Below, one piece after another: positions 35,180 to 47,800 of a stretch of DNA of 64,000 nucleotides. This DNA comes from Micrasema longulum (Eukaryota; Arthropoda; Insecta; Trichoptera; Brachycentridae). Under the pieces are notes generated by a model, which was not told the DNA's origin, did not search any database, and saw nothing but the letters and a program-made list of their open reading frames with translations. Position numbers and translations under genes: made by a program. Position 1 is the first letter of the stretch, and the number at the start of each line of letters is the position of its first letter. The stretch is from NCBI GenBank assembly GCA_022494885.1, contig JAGVSM010002914.1, positions 105,300 through 169,299 of the forward strand, in the 5' to 3' direction.

Positions 35180-36900
35180 AGAGGGCTGGTGATGGTCATG
35201 CCGGGCTTTCTCGGTATTCCTCGTTTTCTGCATCCATCAACCTTTGGATCGTAGATCTTTTTAGCCGTTCTTTTAGTGTCTATTCGCTCTACATGTCCAA
35301 ACCATCGCAGCAACCCCTTCTTAATTTTGTTGATCTCAGTCTAACATAATGCATGGATCTCGACATTTGTGCACCTATCATACATCGTTTTCCCATACAT
35401 TCGCCTGAGAGCATTTTGACAGCATTTCGACGGTATTCAGTCTACTTTCATAATTGTTTTTCCAATTCCATATTTATGGGAATACATAAGGGCTGGCACC
35501 AGAATCCCATTGTGAACGGTTAGTTTGGCCACCTGCTACACATATTTGTTTGCCAAGGTAGATTTAAGATCATCGTTTACCCTGTTCCCGGCATTCACCC
35601 TCCTTTCAATATCTTTATTGATCTCTCCGTCACTAGTAAACATATTCACCAGATACACAAATTGTTCTAATTGATTTAGAACCTCTCCGTTCACACTGAT
35701 CTCACATTTAGTTATACTTTGATCCTTCTCAAAAACCATCACTTTCAGACACACAGCAAGTAGCTTTTCTTGCATACATCGTGGACTAAGAATTGCAAAA
35801 CACAATAGACAGTTAAATGACCCATTTTTACTCCCATTCTTAAATCTTTTAGCTCTTTCATATGGTTATCGGTGTATTAGTTAACAACCACGGCGACATA
35901 ACACATCTCTGTTTGACTCCTTTAAGAATGTCAATCCACGATTTGAATGTCCCATTTACCCTCACACATGCTGTGCTATCCTAATACTGCGATGCAATAG
36001 CCCGTATTAGGTTACCATTCACTCCGTACTCAGATAAAATCTTCCACAATTTTTCTCTGTCAACTCTATCAAACGCTTTTTACAGATCGACGAATGCACA
36101 GTAAAGGCTCTGGTGCTTAGCCAAAAAAATATCTGTTAAATTTCGCAGAGCAAATATTTGATCCATACATCCTCTTCCATTCATAAAGCCACCCACATTC
36201 TATCTTTAGTCACTTTTCTTACTCTCACAATCAGTATTCTACCATATATTATGCCAACTGCGCTTAAAATGCTGATATATCTATAGTTTCAGCATTACAC
36301 CTAAGAGTATTTTCCCTTGCATGGAGACATAACAAAAGCCTTTCTTCGATCTTACTCTACCTTTCTTACTCTAAACTTCGGTTAAAAAGCTATACAAAAA
36401 ATATTTCACCACCTGCCTTTTTAAACTCTGTGGCAACGTTATCAGAATATTTTGCTTTCCCATTCTTCATATACTTCACAGCATTTTTTATTTCTTCCGT
36501 TCTTATCTCTCTCACATCGTCACCTGCATTTATATTTACTTGAGAAGATGAAGCACTGGCTATATTTCCTGTGTGCGTTTCGTACACCTCAAAATATCCC
36601 TTCCATCTTGTTTTAACTCCACTATTTTTCGTCACCATTTTTCCATCTTTCACTGCTGTCATACATTCGCTATCACTACTGTTTCGGGATTTTTTACCGT
36701 TTCCCAAAATTTTTCTTCAAATATTTTTTTCATTTTCATTCCCTCACTTTCCTTCAGCTATTTTTTTCATTCACACATACCCTGTTTCTCTTTTTTCTGA
36801 CATTGAATTCATAAAAAAAAAATTGCGGCATACTTGCTGGAATCCGTTGTCAACAAGATTAACCACCCTTCCTTCTTTTCTTAAACGAGCTTTTTTATTT
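35180..36900 (-). mobile_element. Decayed non-LTR retrotransposon, same family as 53157-54596
   Basis: The minus strand gives 'TRWKGYFEVYETHTGNIASA', 'EEIKNAVKYMKNGKAKYSDN' (region ahead of the RT), then 'LAVCLKVMVFEKDQSITKCE', 'GEVLNQLEQFVYLVNMFTSD' and, near the 3' side, LRWFGHVER-like sequence. All parts are broken by shifts and stops. Apparent plus-strand frames here are shadows. Confidence 0.65.
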
Positions 36901-37189
36901 CATCGTCCCACCATGCTTAATCTTTCTATCTTCTTTGCCATACCGCGTACTTCTGTTGCTGATTTACACATACTTTTTTTTAAAAACACTTCCACATATT
37001 ATTAATGCTCATACTTTCTTCACACTCTACTATCAGTCTACGTCTAACCGCCCTTTCAAAATAATCATTTGTACCAACATTTTTAAGTTTTTAAACTTTC
37101 ACTCTAGAAGGTGCCTGTATTATACGGGTTTTGGAACAAGATTATTCTTGATATTCCTTATTATCAAAGAAAGTGTTTATCAAAGAAAG
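36901..37189. other. Intergenic, no gene recognised
   Basis: AT-rich; pieces may belong to the retrotransposon on the left. Confidence 0.3.
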
Positions 37190-37425
37190 TGTGGCGGCTT
37201 TGTCTTACTGGTTGTTCGCAATCGGCTTACCCGGCGTTAACGGGAGGCCTGGGAGTCTGGCGATCCGAGAAAGCACTGACCGCTAAGTCAACCTCAAAGG
37301 TCTTTCAACGGGCCGTGTTGGTTCATAGAGGCGAGCGTAATAAAAAAGTCAAGGTGGCGACCAACAGCGTATACCTTAGTTCAGAGCGGGGAGCGGAGTG
37401 GGCGAAGGACGTCAGATAAGTGACA
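37190..37425. promoter_or_regulatory. GC-rich island upstream of the giant zinc-finger gene
   Basis: An abrupt GC- and CpG-rich block ('ggcttacccggcgttaacgg', 'agagcggggagcggagtggg') in AT-rich DNA, 1.3 kb before the start codon at 38732. It could be a promoter, a 5' untranslated exon or a foreign repeat; nothing in the sequence decides. Confidence 0.25.
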
Positions 37426-37429
37426 ACAC

Positions 37430-38290
37430 ACAAAACACACAAGTCAAATGCCAAGAGCGAACTGATTCACTATCGTTTAGTTTTTCTTTCTAAGAAAGCG
37501 ATTAAAATTAGCTACTGAAGAATCTGTAATTTAAAATAATAACAGTGAACTGTTGGCGGCTGTTACAAACTATAGTAGGATTCACGACCATAGTCGTCTG
37601 GTTCTGAGAATTACAAATGGTTTACTGTCCTTTTTAAGCCTGAAGAATATAGTCAAGCTACATAATTAAATCGGGCATTTGAGAAACCTCAACAGTGTAC
37701 AATTTTCAGAAATCACAGAAATGCATTTAAAAAATATTTTTTTAATTAAATTTTTATGTCTAACTAAGGTAGCGAATAGCGTATTTTGTTATTATTATCC
37801 TTTATTTTTTTTATAAAACGCTGGTTTATCAACAGAATGAAGAGCGTTTCAAATCAGAGTCACAGTTCTCAAATGACCGATTATTTTTTTATCGAATCCC
37901 AGGAAGGACAGTAATTAGTATAGGGTAGCCAGCCGCCAGATTTGGTGAATCCGTGTATATCAGTAGCAATATAAGCTTAATATAGGCTTAGACTGGCATG
38001 ACTTATATAATATTATATAACGAATGTAATAATCCGTAAGGGTTAATGAATAAATTTTCAAATAAAAAAAAAGTATAAGCCGCGGCACCAGATAATGTAA
38101 GCTATTACTAGATTTTTAAAATGACCCTTTGAATACGTTTCAACATTGGATGGAATAATTATACTGATAGTCAAAAATATAATATTGGGTTTGTCCAAAT
38201 GTTTGTTAACATTCTGGATTTTCTCACCAGGGAGTTATTTATTTATACATTTTGTTATATTTAAGTCTTTTTTGCAAAAAAAATATATCT
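37430..38290. other. Intergenic or 5' leader region
   Basis: AT-rich; no supported element. It contains a 'ttctggattttctcaccagg' piece that also flanks the repeat copy near 11480. Confidence 0.35.
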
Positions 38291-38531
38291 AAATTTGTCG
38301 CAATAAAGAGAGGGAAAACATTTTTGCAGCTCTTTTACTTAACAAAAGTCAAAAGATGGAAGAGTTGTGGAAATGTTAATGTTTAAACATAGGCAAAATT
38401 GTGAATGTTACACGGTGTGTAATGTGGCCACTTAAACCAGCCGATTGACAGGTCATAAGCTCTGTAAATGCCTAGAATTTCATGTTCCCTCCTCAAAAAT
38501 GTTTTTCTCCTCTGTTGCGACAAATTTAGAA
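38291..38531. mobile_element. MITE-like copy of the CCACTTAAACCAGCC repeat
   Basis: The left end 'ctaaatttgtcgcaataaag' pairs with the right end 'ctgttgcgacaaatttag', giving terminal inverted repeats around the family core. This copy best shows the full structure. Confidence 0.6.
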
Positions 38532-38731
38532 TGAAAAAGGTGCCAAATACTACCCACTTATATGTCTTTTCTAGTTTAAGTTATTATTTTTTACAATTTA
38601 CGAAATTCCAATCATTAAAAAAATAAAATAATTGACATTTATTTTTATTATCCTTTAATAATAAACACTATCCATGCTGGCTATTTTCAGATAGTATTAT
38701 ATAAGTATACTAAAAAGCAGACAAATCAACG

Positions 38732-38898
38732 ATGGACCCAGAAGATATTGCATATGATAGAAAGCTGGCAGAAATGAAGGAGTATTTGCCATTTTTAGAT
38801 ACCATGGAAAATAGATTAAAGACTGCTACAGGAGATGGCATTGGAATACAATTTTCTAAAATACAAGGATTAAAAAACTTACTTTTAAGTAATAAAAG
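38732..38898 (+). CDS. Giant zinc-finger gene, coding exon 1
   Basis: Starts MDPEDIAYDRKLAEMKEYLP and ends in NKR with the codon AG|G split at a GTGAAC donor. A stop seven codons upstream in frame marks the start. A possible acceptor 'tattttcag' lies at about 38682-38690, so an untranslated exon may precede it. Confidence 0.85.
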
Positions 38899-41800
38899 GT
38901 GAACACAAGTTTTTTTAAATTTTAAATATAAACAGCTAATATAAAAGTAAATTTTTAAATAATAATACAATTATAGCGGGTCCTATAATTTACTGATCTT
39001 GAATGAACCCCTTCGCCTAGTCAAATTTGTTTCAAAATTAGTCATTTAAGTATATATATAAATAAAAGGCATGCGGCAATAGTTTTTTTTTTATTATGAA
39101 AAAATAAAATTGTCTAAAAGTTAAGTTCTTTTAGGATGAAGATGGATAATCTCAAGAAATGCGAACTAGTTTTAATGAAGTTGCGCCAAAAAGTTCAAGA
39201 GGTAAAATAATGTCATTTATTAAAAATATTTTTAAAAAAACTTTAAAGAACGCCGCCTTTAATTGTATAATATCTAACCATGTATTTTTTTCTTATTCAT
39301 TTGATGTATTTTCACATTGTAGAAACAAATAATCGGTTTCGCACCTACACTTATTGGTAATAATTCTCCCCTGGAAAACGTAGACATTCCGTCTGTCACA
39401 GTCATAAGTTCAATGAATATGAACTTTTACAAGGAAATTCCGGATTCTGTACCAAACTCCTCGATTAAAGTGAAGGAACAGAGTCCATTAAGAATCGAAA
39501 CACCCAGTACTCCAAAAAAACAGCTTGATGATTCGCGAGCAAAATTAAAAGACATAGTATCTATGTCTCATTTTAGTGCTTCTGTTGAAGATTCTTCACA
39601 GGCTGTGGGAGAGCCACCGAGAAACCACGATTCACTAAATCAAATAGGAAATATTTTTGAGAAAGAGATTGAGTTCGTGACGACTCATTTTGTGTCGAAT
39701 AAAGGAACACCGAATTCTGTAATGGATAGCACAGTTCACATATCCGAGTGTGAAGCATTTATAAAAAAATGCTGTTCTGGAAATCGTTCGCCTAAAACAG
39801 TTGATACAAACCCAAAAAATAAATCGACCTTCAGCAATCGAAACTATACACGCATTCTAATATCACCGGTTAGATTTCCAAGTGAAAAATATTCAGGCAA
39901 ATCTAAGAGATCTGAGAGTAAGTCACCAACCTCGATTAAATCTGCGATAAATCAACCGAAAGATTTTAAGTTATTTACTCGCCGGGAATCATGTAGTGTT
40001 GTAAAACACCGTTCTCAATCGAAATCCAGTTATTCGTCCAGTTCAGAAAGAAGAAACGTTTGTAAATCACCTACTCGTTACAAATGCAAAGAATTTGATG
40101 TCGAGCGAAAATCTCGAACCGTTGGCTCAAAGGCATACACTACAGAAAGAAATAAAGTTACAAATGATAAATTAAAAAAACTCAGTAAACGCGAGTCGTC
40201 TGAAGAAAAGAAAAGAGAACTGAGTGAATTACGCAAAAAGAGGGAAAAAATTGTACAAGCAATTGAAGAAGAAAATCTTTTTGAAGCTCTATCTAGTACA
40301 AATGAAATGTCTTCTGTTGAAGCTGTAAAACATAAAAAGAATGAAAAAGACAAAGAAGAAGGCGAAATTGGTGAAAGCGAAGAAGAGGAAGAAGAAAATA
40401 TTAAATTACTGTACGGTAATTTAGTGACACCTAAAGATCAACATTTAGATATAAGTTCAATAAATTGTTTCAACCGTGACAACCAATTTGGCAATAAAAC
40501 CAATAACGTCAAAATTGATTTTGAGAAACTCGGCAAACAAGATCTTCCGAAACAGTCAGATAAAAATACTGATTTAAAAAAGCAAATTCGTTTTAGTATA
40601 AAAGATCGTAAAGTACATTTAGTTCCTAAAAATGTCGATGTAATTGAGAAGTTAAGAGACGATTGTACATTAAAAAGTAAAGAGGATTTATTTAAATCTA
40701 AAAACGATGGGGGCTTCGACAGTAAAAGTGCTCTTATTGAAAGTAAAATTGAAAATATTTCGTCAAAAAAACAAACATCATTGATAGAAAAGATGGTCGA
40801 CATTATAAATTCTGAAATCTCACCTATTAAAAACAAAACACCTCTTGAAAAATGTGCTGTAAAAACTATAGCAAATGCAAGCAAATCCGAAGCCGAACAG
40901 CCTCCGATTTTAAATAATACTCTTTCAATAGATACTGTTAAGAGTAGTTTTGAAGAAGATATACTAAAAGCATTAGCTGACGATTCTCGGTTACCAGAAA
41001 GTGAAGAAAATTTAGACTCTAATAAATTTTTTGCTGAAAGTAGTTTACAAAATGTGTGCAGTCAAAAAGCGCGGCGTATAAGCTTGGAGAAGTATAAAGA
41101 AAAAAAAGCTTTCTTAGCATCAAATTCATTAAACATGGACGTGAAACCAACAACACAAAGTGTGGAAAATTACGTTGATATAATAAATCGCGTATTCACG
41201 CCTAAAGAACTTGAGCGCTTTAATCCTATTATAAGGAAGACAGTGGAATCGGTGTCCCAAAATCCCAGTTGCAGATCAAATATTGATTCAAGTGCTGAGA
41301 AACCCGACGCGCTCACAAAATTTATGAATTCAGAAAACCCGAATTTTACTAAACCAGCCTTACAATCGCCTAATCCAATTCAACATTTTCCCGAATTCAA
41401 TAAAATAATTCCCAGTTTACGTGAAAAATCCAATAATTTTATCTCACCACCTTACGAAACGAATTGCGTACCACCTTGGGCAACACCAACACATAGAACA
41501 TATGAGATAATTCAACCAAGAAAACATGTTTATGCTGGACAAATAACATACTGTCCCAGTGTTGACATTTTAAGTCCTAAATCTGATGAAAGGATCAGTA
41601 TGGAAATGAATACGCCTTCTATTTCGCTTCCAGGAATTATTCCTCCAAATATGATGACGCCATGCTCCGATATGCGCATTCCAGGAATTATTCCTCCAAA
41701 TATGATGACGCCATGCTCCGATATGCGCATAGTAAATAACACGAACAGTATGTTAAGTGAAAGAGATTTAAAAACCACGATGCCATATGCTCCCGTTGAT

Positions 41801-44800
41801 TTTCCCGTCAGTGCTAACTATAGAGGAAAAAAACCAAAACCTTTGTTGGGTTATTCGATGGGTAATTTAAACATAATGCGTGGATCACTTTTACCTGCAC
41901 CCATGAGGGATGAGAGTCATATCATGTCTACTAATTTTGGATTTCAAAACAACGGGTTTTTGTCCTACGGTTCGACCTTTTTCCCTATGAAAAACGATTC
42001 CATTGCTCATGTAAACAGAAATAATCATATGGGAAATACGTTCACAGGACAACAAGAACCTCAAATTTCACGTTTAGATAGTAGAAAAGAATATTCCAAT
42101 CCAAACTCGAAAATGAACAGAGGGTATATGAATTCTAGTGAGCAAAACTTTGCTCTCAAAAGAGACCAGCAGGAACTCAATACTGGAAGACCAGTTCAAA
42201 TAGAGGCAGGCAGTAATTGGTCCTTTCAAAGGGGACAGAGTGTTACTCGCTTAGTACAGAGAGAAGAAGGTCCTGGAGACTATTTTCAAATGGACGGTAA
42301 TTTGCGAAACTCAAAGAATTCCAATGAAAATTTGCAAATGAACAATTTCGAATCAAACGTGAAAAGATTCTACTCTTTGAACGAATGTATGAATAATACT
42401 CAAAACATAAACATGAATCGACTGACCAGGGGATTAAGTGTTGGGCGTTCTTATGATAACGATTCAATCACGCTTACCAAATCCAATCCTAGTTCACGAT
42501 TTTTACGAGCTCAAAGTGTTGGCCGTTTTGTGGGAGACAATGATAGAAGTATAAGAAGGCCAGATTTTCAAAAGGAGCGAAGCGTAGGCCGCGAAAGGAG
42601 TGTTGGACGTACAGATATTAGAGAAAAAAATGTTGGGCGTTTTCCCAATGACAATCGCTTCCAAAGAAGTAAGAGTGTTGGACGATCTAATACCGAATTT
42701 CAACATGGTAATTCTTATTGTGAAAATAAAAACACCCAAATACGTTTCCAAAGACAACCCAGCATGGGAAGAATGGAAAATATTGACAGTCATAATTACA
42801 GAAAAAATCCCTCTGCAAACTTAATCTACCGTGATGTCGACGATAGAAATAAGTTCATGGTAAACGAGGAACAAATACCGAATTTTAAAATTCATACCAA
42901 AACGCCAGTTTTCGATAGAAGTAATATAAAAGATCCAAGACTTCTAAAGAATCGAAATGTGGAAATTGAGAATTTAAATAAAACAGGAGATCCCAAAGAT
43001 GTATCTTATTTCGAAAGGAAAAATCGATCTTCACAATATCACCCATCTGACCCCAGACCAAATAGAAGTTGTTCAATATATGATGATCGAAGCCGAAGAG
43101 AACATTCAAGAAATTCATCATACAGTCCCCATAGATCTAAAAAAATTAAAGATAAAAATCGTGATAGTAGATCTCGTAGAAGATCGCCATCTCTTTCAAG
43201 AAAAGACCCTAAAGCTAAATCATGTAGTTCTAGTACACACGAATCCAAGTCTTCGATGTTAAATTTTAAGATTCCCAAAATAAAAAAAGATGAAAAAGTG
43301 GAAATCGCCAAATCTGAATCAAAGCTTGAATCACTGAACAACGATAAACAAGATATTGATGAAAGACAAAATAATAATATAAAAAATGTACAAAAAGATA
43401 GTAACCAAAAAAATAAAGAAGAAATCCAACATGATAAGAAGCAAAAAAATAATTTATCTACCGAAAGAAATGAAAAATCCACGTCTTCCTATAATTTGAA
43501 ACAAGAAAGAAAAAATGCGAACTCTTCAAAAATGTCTGATAAAAAAGATGAAGTCATTTCCAAGAAACTCAACAAATGCACTTCTAAAAAGCGGCTTGAA
43601 TCAAATACGTGTGAAAAGGTTTCAACAAATCGTTCAAAATCAGGGGATATTTCCAAAGACTCGGAATTCAATGTATCTGAAAATATTGATTCAAAAGTGT
43701 TAGAAAATACAAAAAAAGATAAAAATAAAATAGACGTTAGTAGTAAAAATGAAAATGACAAAAAATGTATTGCTAATGAAGCCTCACAATTTCTTCAGGA
43801 TGAAAGGAATATTTCTGAAATTGATGTTACTAAAGAATCAATATTAGTTGAAAATACTGAACTTGATTCCTCTTCCAAGGAAGTTGTTTCCGAGAATAGT
43901 TTTAAAAGAACACGTAAATTGAAGAAAGTTCCTCAACCTAAAGTAGACGACACAAATCAGGAAATAAGCTATGTAGGTCGTTTAAGAAATCATTCAAAAG
44001 ATATTTTGAAAGACCAACCATCAAGTCTTAGAAAAGGAACCGAACGAACGAAAAAAATACTAGATTTATCTGAGAAGAATAGGGAAACAACCCAGCTAGA
44101 AAATAATACGGACTTTGAAAAAAGCTCAGATAATAAAATTGAAGCTAAAAAATTAGACTCAACCCATAACAGAGTCGAACCAAATCCTTTGTCTAATCAT
44201 ACATCGGTTGTAAGTCATGAAGATGTAATAAATAAAATAGTTAATACATGTACGGGCGCTGAAAATGTTCCTCATATTTTGAAGAAGGATTCTCATGAAA
44301 CTAACTCTAATGAAGTACAATATAAACAAACAGATACCGAGCCGTCGCATACTGTGAACATAGTCCCTAAGGATTCAGATAGTAAAGATGAAAAGAGAAT
44401 TTCTGATATCAATAGCTTGGTAGAAATATTAAAAAGTAAAGAAAAAATGCTCGAAATGTTAGCTCTGTTAAACCAAACCGACGGTGATATTTCTCAAAAG
44501 TTAAAGAAAAAAATTGAAAAGTTTACCGAAATTGATTCTGATGAAGATGAGGCGGGGGAAATGAAAAGTGAAAATACCAAAATGATCTTTAAAAAGTCAG
44601 TTTTAGTCATCGAACAAACACTAGATACTATTGAGTCAGATGCTTATACAACTAAAAGTGACTCTACTAAACACACTAATGCAGTAATTGATAAAGCGAA
44701 AGTTATCGAACAAGAACGCGCATATGATATAACAAAAATTGAGCGAGAGCATGGAAATGATAAATCTGATATTTGTAAAACGAAATATGAGAATACAAAG

Positions 44801-47800
44801 GAAATCATAAAAAAACAAACAATGGTCGAAAAAGAAATCGACAATATTGAATTGGATGCTAGTAAACTAAAGAATGTGACTTTTCTGACAATCTTGGAAA
44901 AACCTATTACTTATAACAAATATACAATCGATAATACTGAATCAGATGCGGGTAAAGCTAAAACCAACATCGAAACAAATATTCCTAAACCGATTGCAGC
45001 AATCAAACATGCAACCGATAATCTTGAATTCGACATTAGTAAAAGTAATAGCGATACCTTAGTTAATATTCATAAACCGATTGCAGTGATCGAACATTTA
45101 ATCGATAGTACTGAATCACATACTAGTAAAACTGAAAGCGTTACCGAAGTAAATATTCATAATCCGATCACAGTAATCGAACATTCAGTCGATAATGCTG
45201 GATCGAATACTTGTAAAATTAAAAGCAATAGTGGAGAAAATATTCAGAAAGCGATTGCAGTGATTGAACATTTAATCGATAGTACTGAATCACATACTAG
45301 TAAAACTGAAAATGAAACCGAAGTAAAAATTCATAAGCCGATATCAACAATCGAACATGCAATCAATAATACGGAATTAGATACTAGCAAAACTAAAAGT
45401 GATATTACAGTGAACATTCATAAAGGGATTTCAGCAATTGAACAAAAAAATGCTGAACTGGATACCAGTAAAATTACGGATGGGTTTACTAATACAATGG
45501 TTACAGTAATAGAACAAATAACACATGATTCTGAATTAGATGTAAGTAAATCAAAGGCTATCACCAATAAACAGGTTACAGTAGTCGAAAATGAATCAGA
45601 TGATGCCGAATTAGAGGTTAATAACAAGTCGGTAGGGTCTAATACTACTGATCCCACAGATGAAAGCGAATTAAATACCAGCAATGAAGTAACGAAGCCA
45701 AAAAAAAAATATACCAAAGGTAACAGAGAATTGGAAATGTTACACGAGTATAATTTTGGGATGTTTATTAGTCAAGATGTACTAAAAGCGACAGGAGTAC
45801 GGGCATGTACTTTAGCCGTAGATATACATAATAATTCGCAAGAAAATACCGGCAAAAAAGCAGACTCTAAAAAGCAATGTGTTAGTAAAAATCTCAAAAA
45901 CATTACGAGGAAAAGTAACACCAACACGAAACATGTTCTTAATTCTACTTTAAAAACTGATTTAAAAAAATTGAAACATCCTAAAGGTTTGGTTACTGCC
46001 CAGCCACGTGTTATTATCGAAAAAACTAAAGTTGACGAGTACAGGCTTAATAACAGAGCTCATGTACACTTAAAAAATACAAATAATGTAGATGTTTACG
46101 AGTATAATGACGATTGTCAAATTCCAGAATTAGAAACATTTAAACAAAAACCTTGTCCCAAGTCTAAAAAGATATTACGAGTCAATACGTCAATTAAAGC
46201 AGGGAAAAGTGAATTGAAAAAAAATAGTGATGACACAATACCTACCATTTTTAACGATGGTATTGAATCTAAACTGACAAAGTTTCGGAAATGCAAGCAA
46301 TCAATATTAATTAGACCATCTTCCAATGAGGCCTCCAATGCTGGTGATTTAAACCACGAACTTACAAATGACCAAAGTAACAAATCGACTACTAAAGTAG
46401 CTGATGTTGGAAACGACAGTAACAAAACACCATCAGTTTCTGTCAAAAGAAAACAGTTACGCCAAAACGCCGTGAAATCCACAAAACGCACAATAAAGAA
46501 AAGAAAGAAGGTTGGATGGGCGACAGGTTTTATTAGAAAAAAGATTTACAGAAAAAAGATCCATACAGAAAATCTCGCAAAATTAGCGTCATCAATTATA
46601 AATTATACTGACAAATCTTATAATTTTTCTCCTGATAAAACTGAGTATCAATGCAGATTATGTCACGAATACAATGGTCTCGATATCATCGATCATTTTA
46701 AAGTAAACCATCCCCACGCTGAAGTTTTTATTTCGAGACTCCACCCTGAACAGGCAAGAGCTGCTGTCGACGAAAGCAAATTAAATAATAATGAAGTTAT
46801 TAATAATGCGTCCAACAAGTTTAAGCAATATCGTTGTCGATTTTGTATGAAGCTCTTTAAAGTAAAGCAATTAAGATCGATTTTTGATCATATCGTTCAA
46901 CGTCATACTGGTGAGTATAAATGTGAGTGTAGTTTTTGCGCAAAAAATAATATTTCGAGATGTGTGAGTGTATGTAATAAATCTAGTACACTCCCCCCCG
47001 CGTTCGATAATAAAAGTGCAGTGAAAGGTTTTATGTGTAGTTTGTGTAATTACGCCCAAATATCACACGAAAATTTAAAAATGCATATATCTTTAAGACA
47101 TTTCTCAGAAGAATGTGAATTAATTGAAATAAATTTAACACAGTCAAATGCAAGGCGACGCCGGAGTCACGCGCAAGAGAATGCTGAAATTGAAAAACGA
47201 AAACTCGCCAAAATTTTTACTAGATCGCAACAATCTGTCACTGTTGATCATAATATAAACACGTTGCCTCACAAAGTCCATGAAACATCATTTGATAAAC
47301 CTGTTAATAACGATGCAGTACTAAGCAAAGTTAAAATTCCACCGTCCGCTCTAGAAAAAGAGTTGGAAAACATAAACGTTGACCAAGCTATATTGTCAGT
47401 ACATCAAAATACTAAAATTGATTCTGTCAATCTGCACGTTAAACATGCCCTGAAGGCAGTCTCTGAGTTCCATATCAAAGAAGAGATTACTTGTCCCGAT
47501 CAAGGTATTCTTACTCATACCAAGTTACTTTCTGATGTTAGTTCTGTACAGATAAAAACAGAGTATGATCCACTTGAAAAAATACAATTCGAACGTGAAC
47601 CAAAATCTGATTTGATAAAGGATTTGCTAATTTCAAAACCAAGTAATATTATTAGTGGGTCTCCCCTAGAAGATTTACAAATTAAGAGCAACAAATGTTT
47701 TGTCGAAGTCGGGGCTGTCCGGAGAACACAAAATCCTGGTTTTTGTGAATATTTATGCCTCATAAATAATTGTAATTTTACTAGTCAATTACTATTACTT

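Noticed and set aside
36571..37005. 144-codon plus-strand frame
   Set aside because: Antisense to a decayed retrotransposon ORF on the minus strand and extremely Phe/Ser-rich; a shadow.
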